18,593 bases of DNA from Rodentolepis nana (lineage: Eukaryota > Platyhelminthes > Cestoda > Cyclophyllidea > Hymenolepididae): contig UZAE01013853.1 in assembly GCA_900617975.1 (NCBI GenBank), forward strand, positions 1 through 18,593, given 5' to 3'. A program made the translations under genes and the position numbers. Numbering within the stretch: the stretch's first letter is position 1; each line of letters opens with the position of its first letter. Below, in pieces: positions 10,190 to 18,593 of the stretch. Under the pieces are notes generated by a model. The model made no database searches, was not told the DNA's origin, and saw only the letters and a list, made by a program, of their open reading frames with translations.

Positions 10190-10567
10190 TTAGGTTTTCT
10201 TATTATTTTCGTGTACTATTTGTTCATACTGAAGAATTAAAATGAATACGTCTGCATTTACATCATACCTTATGAGATACGATTGAACTAAATCACCAAC
10301 AGTTGGATAGTGGAATAACTTTCTGGAGCCGATCTCATGAAAATTTCCCATTTCACCCGTCTCTCGTTGTTCAAAACTAATAAATGCTGCTGATCGTCCA
10401 CATAGCTTGATGTACCAAAGATTGGGATCAATCTCGTCCCTTCTGTCTTGCTGTTGCACGTGTTACTCAATGCCCTCTTCATCACTCGTCTTGAAAAGAG
10501 AAGCTGTTGTCTCAGTCTCACAATAAGAAACTGCTGAAGGAATGGCATCGATTTTTATCCAACTCAT
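10190..10567 (-). pseudogene. Possible decayed exon or gene fragment
   Basis: On the minus strand one frame is open for ~34 codons from an ATG at 10565-10567, meets a single TAA near 10460, then stays open for 89 codons to 10190. The second part has protein-like composition, including NLWYIKLCGRSAAFISFEQRE, and a donor-like site CATAAG|GTATGA falls at 10268/10269. The in-frame TAA cannot be removed by a plausible intron (the only local GT..AG pair spans 16 bases). It could be a pseudogene fragment, part of an older mobile element, or chance. The LINE insertion lies immediately beyond its ATG. I do not recognise a family. Confidence 0.3.
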
Positions 10568-10579
10568 GATCCCTGTGGG

Positions 10580-10932
10580 AGGAGAAACAGTGTACAGTGG
10601 CACTCTCCGTCATAGCCGACTGGCCTAGAATCGAAGCCGTTGCTGAGTTTAGACTATGTACCGGACACGATTGCCTGGTAAAACAACTTCACAGATTAGG
10701 AGTATGCACTCAACCCACATGCCCTCTATGTAACCTACAGGAGGAAATGGAGAAGACCCACCTGATTCGGTGTCCAGCCCTAAAGACAAGGACGGAAACC
10801 CAGAGATACTGGGAAGCAAGAAGACAGCTAATGAACTGCTATATGTGTACCCCCCCCCCACCCATGAGGGAAGCTGAAGTCAAAGCTTGAGGGCTAATGA
10901 TAAATATCATAAAGCCTGCCATTAGAAAAAAA
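10580..10932 (+). mobile_element. 5'-truncated non-LTR retrotransposon (LINE), C-terminal remnant
   Basis: A 353-bp insertion is flanked by perfect 12-bp direct repeats GATCCCTGTGGG at 10568-10579 and 10933-10944 and ends in an A-rich tail (AGAAAAAAA). This is the usual structure of a 5'-truncated LINE copy. Its frame (10570-10890, the first few codons within the duplication) encodes the C-terminal tail of a reverse-transcriptase polyprotein: AVAEFRLCTGHDCL, then a CCHC knuckle in CPLC..........H...C, then RCPALKTRTETQRYWEARR, and a TGA stop. The knuckle is seen in jockey/R1/I-like elements; this style of tail is common in arthropod elements, from memory. The last ~55 bp match the 3' end of the SINE family in this window. 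The frame here is intact, but RT and endonuclease domains are absent, so it cannot be autonomous. Confidence 0.9.
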
Positions 10933-10944
10933 GATCCCTGTGGG

Positions 10945-11881
10945 TTCTCAGTGGCCGACCATACTGATTGGGAATTAAGTTTGCATATATGTATATGCAA
11001 TAGAAGGTATTCTTTCACTTTAGGACTTAGTGAATTGGTCTCTCGTTCCCACGAAAGGAGAGACAAGCAGGCAGTCAGTTCGGTACCCGCCTGCTTGGTC
11101 ATGTGCGAGCGCGAATCATTATTAGCATCAGCGTTAGTCCGGTCGTCCCGGTTGCAGCTATGCCGTGTGTATGTGCATGAGTCATCCACGAGGAATGGGA
11201 AGATGTCTACACTTACTTATACCCACACATCCAGACGTTCTTGTATTCCCCCCCCCCTCTCTCTACTGAGGGGAACTTTTGTCCTATTTTGCCCAATCCC
11301 CTGTTTCTGCATCCTTTAGTGAATAATTCGTCTCTGTTTCTAGCCGTTAGGACGTTTTTCTCATGGAGCCTGATGTTTCCCGATGATTAGTTCTTCTAGG
11401 GTTATTGTGATGTGAACACCTTGCGGACTTGAGTTTAGCGTGTCTTTTTTTGGACGCTTTTAGGCATCAATTAAAGCAAGTGCTTCTTTGTGCTAGAATA
11501 ATCATGTGTGCGGACAATCTGCCACGCTCTTGAACGCTTAAATATCTGCAGATTTTCTTACGAAGTTAGTTTTCAAACAGACCACACTTCTCCTATTACT
11601 TTTTATTCAAGTACAGAAAGTTTTGTCTTTTATTCACTTTCATAATTTATTCCTTGGTATTCCTGGTTACGAATTTGTCATGTTATCTACCTAGTATTAG
11701 GGTATTGTGTCGCTTGAATTGTTGTAATTGATCGCAGAGTAAAATAAACCTTGAGACTTTTTTATTTTATCAATTATTGACGAACTTTGTTTCTTTATCA
11801 AAAGTAACATTTGTGCAATTTAGTTCATTATTTCGGAAATATTTATATTGACAACTATGTGTGACTATGCATTAGGCATCT
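10945..11881. other. Non-coding stretch with a GC-richer island and two adjacent stem-loops
   Basis: No gene supported. Around 11038-11200 the sequence is less AT-rich than its surroundings and contains two adjacent inverted repeats: GTCTCTC/GAGAGAC (11038-11044, 11058-11064) and CAAGCAGGC/GCCTGCTTG (11064-11072, 11089-11097). A 10-base C run occurs at 11248-11257. The rest is AT-rich. Confidence 0.5.
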
Positions 11882-11891
11882 TTATTGGGCA

Positions 11892-12217
11892 AGGGTGTGG
11901 GATAGACTTACCTCCACGTGGTGCATCCTGGGTAACGTATACTCATACGGCAAAAAAGTCTGTTAACCGGCGGCTGACTTCTGACTTTAAACTAGCATGA
12001 CTCTACCATATGTCATATTCGACTTCTTCCACAGTACTCACCTCACTTTTTTCTACCTTTGTGTCTGCCTCTTTTACACTTTTGGAACACTTTTCTGTCC
12101 CCCCCCAACCTTCTCGGCTTGTTTTCACTTTGATGTTCCTTCCCCTCTGTGGAGTCTGAAGTCGACTAAATAGGGCTAACGATAAATATCAAAACGCCTG
12201 CCATTTGATATAAATCA
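11892..12217 (+). mobile_element. SINE-like repeat, copy 3, longest and in sense orientation
   Basis: A 326-bp copy with 10-bp direct repeats TTATTGGGCA at 11882-11891 and 12218-12227. The head starts AGGGTGTGGGATAGACTTACC, followed by CTCCACGTGGTGCA. The body is pyrimidine-rich with a C8 run at 12099-12106. The tail is AGGGCTAACGATAAATATC, then AAAACGCCTGCCATTTGAT, and AT-rich sequence. The tail matches the neighbouring LINE 3' end. It is the only one of six copies on the plus strand. I find no good pol III A/B box pair, so the head does not look like a standard tRNA. Confidence 0.88.
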
Positions 12218-12227
12218 TTATTGGGCA

Positions 12228-12962
12228 TTATCATTGATGATGCCGGATAATGCATAAACAAGTGCAGATATTTTAACAGTTTGGTAGAAACTAGTGGTAT
12301 TCGTCTATCAGCCGAAGCAGAGATCATGTGTTTTAAATCCCATCTGTTCATGATATGAGCCATTCTCAACTCGTTCATTCGATTGTTCGCATAGGCATAT
12401 TAGAGCATAGGTGTCCTTTGAAGGGGTGTCTAGGAAAATTTACGCGAAGTATTCTCGTACTCTGTTACTGTCTGGAACGCCTGTTGTTGCTCTCCAAGTT
12501 ACTCGACCCTCAATGGAGATGTTTGGGTGTACCAGATCCGATGTTCTCCTTCTTTTCATTTTATTTAAAGGATATCTGAAATTTAATGTTTGATCAGACC
12601 TTATTTGAGATGATTTTTTTCGTTATTTTCCTACCAATATTTGTTTATTTTTTTGTACTTCCTTTCAAAATCGCAATGCAACTTCGCGTGTTCCATACTT
12701 TGCCTTGTCTCTATTTGCTCAGATGCGATACAAATGTGTATTTTTTTTACTTTGTACTTCTTTTTATTTTGCTTTTTGACACTATCGTTAATTAAGAATT
12801 TTGTCACAATTTGGAATATTAGCACGATTGACCACCTATCCATTGACCTCTAAATTACAACTCCTCTTTTTGCCTTCAATGATCTAACCTTATTTCTTCG
12901 ATTTAATATAGTTCACACTGCCATTGTTCTAGGGGAAAGCCTTCTATCCCCCCCATTACCGA

Positions 12963-12965
<3 letters not shown>
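12228..12965. other. Non-coding AT-rich stretch
   Basis: No supported gene. An open segment after CATAG at 12410 is discussed and rejected. The remainder is T-rich low-complexity sequence. Confidence 0.45.
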
Positions 12966-12996
<31 letters not shown>

Positions 12997-13010
12997 GGGG
13001 GAGGAGGGGG
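12966..13010. repeat. Poly(G) tract
   Basis: Thirty uninterrupted G bases (12966-12995), then G-rich sequence with isolated A bases to 13010. It is preceded ~15 bp upstream by a C run, so it could fold as a hairpin or G-quadruplex. Exact length is unreliable because such runs are commonly mis-sized by sequencing. Confidence 0.95.
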
Positions 13011-13970
13011 TGGCACCTGTGCAGCTCATGAGGGAAAGATCTTTTTCTCAATTCTTGATCTGTTATACTCCATACCATCTTTAGTCGATGCGGGAGGTCT
13101 TACAGAATCAATTTTTTTTGTCGGATGACGTAGACACTTATAGGATGATCACATTTGCCGAAAATAATTAGACTTCTAAATGTAAAGGTCTCCTTATTTT
13201 TTTGTGTTATGTTTATATCTTTTCATAGAGGTTGCGAGTTAGAAATCTCACATTTTGCAGTATTCTCATTTTTCTTACCTCAGTGGTAAATTCAATTTAA
13301 CCGAATTGGTATTCTGTCCAGGTTGTTATCTAATAAGAAGCAGATACTGTTAGCCAATTTAGGGGATTAGCAATCTCTCTTCAATCTCTTCAATTATATG
13401 GTGTAACCAAAACTTAGAAACACACATGTATAGGGAGCTTGCTCTAGATTGAAGAAATGCTGCCATTATTGACGAAGGAAGATTTGCATTTTGAAAGTCG
13501 TAATCGTTAAATTCTCAATCAAATTGAAGTAAAATTGTATACACAATTGCTAAAAGCATTTGTCTTTGGGTTGAGCAAGAAGTCCTCCTAAAGATGTTAT
13601 GATGGGAAACGCTCTTCCTACTACCACTCTTGGTATCTACTAATATCCATAGCTCAGAATTTCTTGCCGACGAACATCACTCCCATTGCATTCGACTTGG
13701 CAGAAGTGCAGCAACTGTCCAGTTGCTACTGAATCTACTCATCGTTTGATGTATTTCACCTTTTTGATAGACTTTTGATTAGCCAGTCGGACTAAAACGA
13801 CTTTTCAATGCAAAATAATGTAACTGAATGCATGCTACCCTGTTTCATCCTTCTTCAAAGTCTTATGAGATATTGTGAAAGTGGTTTAAGTTATAAATTT
13901 CTGATTGGTTAAATTGTTTCTAATTCTGCTAATAGTCACGATGCCAACTTTCCATAATTGGCACCTTGTA

Positions 13971-14003
<33 letters not shown>

Positions 14004-14574
14004 CCTCATGAAACGAGACGGAAGTGCCCAACTTGTTCGACGTAAAAGTTGTTCTCTTGAGTTTCTTTGTCCCGTGTTGATTGTGTACTTCAAACATATT
14101 CTATGCCTCACAGAACGCCTTGTTCACTCTCTCTTTAATGATTCCTACTTTAATGAATGACACAAAAAAGCAATTGTAAAAAGTTTTATTTGTCCGAAGT
14201 GAAAGAATTAGCTTGCCACTACCCAGGGCAAAGCCAGCTCTTTTTGTGTTTACCACTTCCAACACACAAACGTTCTTAATGTAGAAGTTTTTTTTTGAAC
14301 TCTACCCTTAGTCTTTAATCTCTGGGTTCGAGTTCAGCATTCTGGCAGTTCTTTTTTGGGGCAGCGGAATTATTTTCAATCGATGATGCATCGCTTTTCG
14401 CCCAACCTTCTCCAAACTTCATGAGTTTCGATTTTGCGGGATAATGCTTTAAGCTATCTCATCTTTGTTTTATTGAGAATGCTTGAATCATCCGAATTAA
14501 GGCAATATAAACTAGCGTTTGAATCATATGGACTACTCCTCTGAAATTAGCTGAATTGCCTTCCAACTAGCATT
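13011..14574. other. Non-coding stretch
   Basis: No gene, retroelement or RNA gene recognised apart from the CT simple repeat at 13971-14006. Confidence 0.5.
13971..14006. repeat. (CT)n microsatellite
   Basis: CT dinucleotide repeats with one TTT interruption and a CCCT end. Open frames across it on both strands are repeat artefacts. Confidence 0.95.
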
Positions 14575-14588
14575 TGTTTACAGATAGT

Positions 14589-14897
14589 ATTTATTTATTT
14601 CAAATGGCAGGCGTTTTGATTGCTATCATTAGCCATTTAGCTGACTTCAGGCTTCACAGAGAGGAGGAGGAACATCAAAGCAGAAGAAAGTCGAGGGGTG
14701 GGGTACAGAAGAGCGATTCACAGATGTAAAAGAGGCAGACAGACACAAAGGTAGAGAAAAAGGTAAGATGTGTAGGGCAAGCAGTAGGGCCATGGTAGTT
14801 TGAAGTCAGAAGTCAACTGCCAGTCAATAGACTTTTTGCCGTATGAGTATACGTTGCCCAGGGTGCACCGCGTGGAGGTAAGTCTATTGAACACCCC
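14589..14897 (-). mobile_element. SINE-like repeat, copy 4, with 14-bp target-site duplication
   Basis: A 309-bp insertion flanked by perfect 14-bp repeats TGTTTACAGATAGT at 14575-14588 and 14898-14911. In SINE sense it starts GGGGTGTTCAATAGACTTACC and ends CCTGCCATTTGAAATAAATA. Together with copy 3 this defines the true 5' end upstream of ATAGACTTACC. It lacks an internal block (the ACTGTGGAAGTAG region is missing or diverged). Confidence 0.92.
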
Positions 14898-14911
14898 TGT
14901 TTACAGATAGT

Positions 14912-15730
14912 GTTAATGGGTTTGCGCTACTTACATTACCTTTAAAGTTAATTCGATCAAAATGTTTAATTTACGGTCTAAAAGCCAATATCCTAGCTAT
15001 TGAAGGGGGGGGGGGGACAATTTATGGTTTGGTCAGTATTGCGATAAAGGTCTGAGGGTAAATACAGAATTTATTTCGTTAAGATGAAAATAGTTTATGT
15101 TTATTTATCATTAAATTTCCATCTCAACGGCTTCTTATAAATTGCTTACTTTAACGGCTTCATATGTGTCCCACTTGAAGTGACCTTATTCAAATAATTT
15201 GCAAAACAGTAGAACGATGATTCAATCGGCCGGGGTACAATAAGTGATCGAATTAAGCAAAAGATTTTGCCAATCATGACGCTGTGAACATTTTTCAAAT
15301 TTGAGAGAAATATGTGAGTTTATATGCCTTGATCCAAATTTTGGCATAGCTCCATATGACACATATTGCCTTACTTGAAATACACTCTAATCGAAGACTT
15401 GTTAAGTCGTAGGTCTGTTCCTTGTAGTTGCCTCAGTAATTGCTCTGTTGCGTTGGAAGTTTGTTCCCTTTTAAAATACTTCAAATTTTTAGTTATCCGA
15501 CTTGAAAACATATAACTTTTCGAGCGCACTATTCTTCGTTGGATATCTATAATTGGTCTAAATTGGCAAACCAATTACGGTTGACTTACTTTAGAGTTGC
15601 CGCTTTCAGATGTTCTTCCCTCATTGTCCTTTTTGTTATTACTTTAAAAAAATTACTGGAAAACGATGAGAACCAGCAATATTTCGAGTAGTTATGGAAG
15701 AGATACCTTTCCTCTCTTTACTGTTATGCA
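14912..15730. other. Non-coding stretch
   Basis: AT-rich sequence with a 12-base G run at 15005-15016. No supported gene; a 67-codon open frame on the minus strand (15371-15574) has no recognisable features. Confidence 0.5.
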
Positions 15731-16013
15731 TTTATTTATCTATATCAAATGGCAGGAGTTTTGATGGTTATCATTAGCCCTTTAGTTGACTTCAGGCTTC
15801 ACAGAGGAGAAGGAACATCAAAGTGAAAAAAAGTCGAGAGGGAGGGGACAGAAGAGTGTTTCAAAGACGAAGGTAGAAAATTTAGCAAAAATGTGATGTA
15901 AGTACTGTGGAAGTAGTCAAATATGACATACAGTGGGGTCAGAAGTCAACTGCCAGGTAATATACTTTTTTGCCGTATGAGTATACGTTGCCCAGGATGC
16001 ACCACGTGGAGGT
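15731..16013 (-). mobile_element. SINE-like repeat, copy 5
   Basis: In SINE sense the head is at the right (ACCTCCACGTGGTGCA, without the GACTT part) and the tail at the left (TCCTGCCATTTGATATAGA). A short internal deletion between repeated GTCA motifs removes ~14 bp relative to copy 2. Flanks share only an imperfect match (TTACTGTT..ATGCA left, TTCTGTTTT..ATGCA right), so the duplication is diverged or absent. The right part (from 15964) belongs to the exact 460-bp repeat. Confidence 0.88.
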
Positions 16014-16423
16014 TTTCTGTTTTAGATGCAATTAGTATATTCGTGTAGTAAAACAACGATGTATTAAATAGTAAATTCATTTTTTCCCAAACCAAAAGAA
16101 GAGAAACCGTTTGGAAGATAGAAAGCGAACTCAGCTTGTGTTTCTTTCAACCACTCGAAACCCGACACTACTTGCTTAAAATCATACAATCAATAACAGG
16201 AAATTTGTTGGATTATATTATTTCTGGTCTCAACATATTTTCAATTCCCTTGTCATTCATGAGACTTTCATTAATTTATTCCGGTTTGGCATTACAAAGC
16301 GAAAAAATTGTTACAATTTCTACCTTGTAGTGGATTATAATTTGAATTATGAATGAGTAGTGAGGGGTTGCCAGACTTGTAGTCAAATGACTGAAATTGG
16401 GATAAATACATAAGGATTGCCTG
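15964..16423. repeat. 460-bp exact direct repeat, copy A
   Basis: Identical base for base to 17660-18119 (offset 1,696). Its right end stops exactly at the N at 16424. It covers the head of SINE copy 5 and ~410 bp of AT-rich DNA with no recognised gene. The identical 64-codon open frames inside both copies have no protein-like features. Confidence 0.97.
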
Positions 16424-16424
16424 N
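16424..16424. other. Single-N contig join
   Basis: One ambiguous base between the end of the 460-bp repeat (GCCTG) and CTCATATATAT. Isolated Ns of this kind are typical of scaffolder joins rather than base-call ambiguity. Confidence 0.75.

Positions 16425-16427
<3 letters not shown>

Positions 16428-16458
<31 letters not shown>
16428..16458. repeat. (AT)n microsatellite
   Basis: About 15 AT units, starting four bases after the N at 16424 and so at the edge of a contig. Confidence 0.95.
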
Positions 16459-17459
<1,001 letters not shown>

Positions 17460-17658
17460 TATTTATTTATATCAAATGGCAGGCGTTTTGATGGCTATCA
17501 TTAGCCCTTTAGTTGACTTCAGGCTTCACAGAGGGGAAGGAACATCAAATTGAAAATAAGTCGAGAAGGGGGGTGAACAGAAGAGTGTTTCTAAGACGAA
17601 GGTAGAAAGGGTAGAAAAAAGGTCAGGTGAGTACTGTTAAAGTAGTCAAATATGACGT
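17460..17658 (-). mobile_element. SINE-like repeat, copy 6, interrupted by N
   Basis: In SINE sense the tail is at the left (GCCTGCCATTTGATATAAAT) and the copy runs to the N at 17659. The sequence after the N resumes inside the element ~55 bp further on, but that sequence is the same 460-bp repeat that holds the head of copy 5. The copy is therefore probably a contig end, and its true head is unseen. Confidence 0.85.
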
Positions 17659-17659
17659 N
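17659..17659. other. Single-N contig join
   Basis: One N directly before the second copy of the 460-bp repeat and inside a SINE, where two contigs ending in the same repeat family were joined. Confidence 0.75.
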
Positions 17660-18119
17660 ACTTTTTTGCCGTATGAGTATACGTTGCCCAGGATGCACCA
17701 CGTGGAGGTTTTCTGTTTTAGATGCAATTAGTATATTCGTGTAGTAAAACAACGATGTATTAAATAGTAAATTCATTTTTTCCCAAACCAAAAGAAGAGA
17801 AACCGTTTGGAAGATAGAAAGCGAACTCAGCTTGTGTTTCTTTCAACCACTCGAAACCCGACACTACTTGCTTAAAATCATACAATCAATAACAGGAAAT
17901 TTGTTGGATTATATTATTTCTGGTCTCAACATATTTTCAATTCCCTTGTCATTCATGAGACTTTCATTAATTTATTCCGGTTTGGCATTACAAAGCGAAA
18001 AAATTGTTACAATTTCTACCTTGTAGTGGATTATAATTTGAATTATGAATGAGTAGTGAGGGGTTGCCAGACTTGTAGTCAAATGACTGAAATTGGGATA
18101 AATACATAAGGATTGCCTG
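17660..18119. repeat. 460-bp exact direct repeat, copy B
   Basis: Identical to 15964-16423. It starts directly after the N at 17659 and continues beyond the shared part into unique sequence (GCGAAGACATGG) without an ambiguous base, so this copy has the continuous right flank while copy A has the continuous left flank. Confidence 0.97.
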
Positions 18120-18153
18120 GCGAAGACATGGTCGAAATATATGAGCCAGGCAA
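18113..18153. repeat. 9-bp inverted repeat
   Basis: Arms TTGCCTGGC (18113-18121) and GCCAGGCAA (18145-18153) are exact reverse complements around a 23-base loop. The left arm overlaps the end of the 460-bp repeat. Confidence 0.8.
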
Positions 18154-18593
18154 GGGGATAAAATTACTTAACTTGATAATTGGCGACACGAGAAACTATA
18201 AAAATGATATGTTGTGACTTTACTACTCTTTTTTCGAAAATCACGAATACGTCATTCTTTTTTCTCCCATTTTCTTCAGAATGCTCTATTGATTAATATA
18301 AAAAAAATCGGGAAAACTTCGGTGATTAATTGTCTCCTTCCGCCCTGTCCCCCCCCCACTCCCCCTGTCCCCCCNAAAGATATTCCAACAACTCCGCGTC
18401 TTTAGAGCTTAATTATTCAGTGAAGCGAGATTGACACAATTTTCTTCTAGATATAATATGCCTGAGTGTTAACTGCAGCCCTCGTGGATATTCAGTAGCT
18501 AGACGGTGAAAATTGATGGTATTTTGTGTTCATAGCTTACTTTACTTATAGGATGATATGCCGTAATAAATTTATATATATATATATATATAT
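18120..18593. other. Non-coding end of window with C-rich runs, a gap and (TA)n
   Basis: No supported gene. C runs at 18349-18357 and 18369-18374 lead to a single N at 18375, probably a join at a difficult homopolymer. A (TA)n repeat runs from 18573 to the window end. Confidence 0.6.

Noticed and set aside
10839..11319. Overlapping open frames downstream of the LINE on both strands
   Set aside because: They cross the LINE tail and target duplication and show no protein-like features.
12411..12560. Open segment after CATAG with SRTLLLSGTP-like translation
   Set aside because: Two frames are open at once, no clear donor, and no neighbouring exon to join.
13929..14160. Open frames on both strands across the CT repeat
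   Set aside because: Alternating Arg/Glu or Ser/Leu runs are products of the simple repeat.
14325..14335. tRNA B-box-like GGTTCGAGTTC
   Set aside because: No matching A box, acceptor stem or cloverleaf can be drawn around it.
15371..15574. 67-codon minus-strand open frame
   Set aside because: No recognisable motif, no convincing splice borders, and AT-rich flanks.
16136..16330. 64-codon open frame, repeated identically at 17832-18026
   Set aside because: The frame lies inside the exact 460-bp duplication. It has no homology, domain or splice context.

Overview
This is a fragment of an animal nuclear genome, most likely a parasitic flatworm (trematode or tapeworm). The window has multi-exon genes with very short introns: eleven of the twelve introns of one gene are 30-50 bp, and the 3'-most is 532 bp. 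It also has AT-rich intergenic DNA, dispersed retroelements, and start codons placed directly after AG as at trans-splice acceptor sites. The phylum is an inference; no rRNA or mitochondrial marker is present.

Layout. Positions 1-3013 (+) hold the last three recognisable exons of an unidentified coiled-coil protein gene, with two SINE-like repeats in or beside its introns. Positions 4134-5036 (+) hold a complete hnRNP A/B-type RNA-binding protein gene with one 33-bp intron. It converges on a complete 13-exon gene for mitochondrial aspartyl-tRNA synthetase (DARS2 type, 599 residues) on the minus strand at 5462-8221. A 437-bp divergent intergenic region separates that gene from the first four exons (8659-9549, +) of a CTTNBP2/CTTNBP2NL-type cortactin-binding protein gene, whose remaining exons I cannot find.

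From 9.6 kb to the end the window is mostly repeat-rich non-coding DNA. It contains a possible decayed exon on the minus strand (10190-10567) and a 5'-truncated non-LTR retrotransposon with a 12-bp target-site duplication (10580-10932). It also contains four more copies of the SINE-like repeat, a 30-base poly(G) run, simple repeats, and two exons of a Misshapen/MAP4K4/TNIK-family kinase (16903-17157).

The main finding is a LINE/SINE partnership. The last ~55 bp of the truncated LINE, including its stop codon and 3' UTR, matches the 3' end of the ~280-326-bp SINE found six times here. Three SINE copies have direct flanking duplications (18, 14 and 10 bp). The SINE head is not an obvious tRNA. 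It carries ACTTACCT, the complement of a 5' splice site and part of the U1 snRNA 5' end, so its antisense strand offers strong splice donors.

The 3' end of the window carries assembly scars. Single N bases at 16424 and 17659 bracket a 1,234-bp contig holding the kinase exons, and an exact 460-bp repeat (15964-16423 = 17660-18119) abuts those Ns. The simplest reading is that the flanking contigs really overlap and the kinase contig is misplaced.
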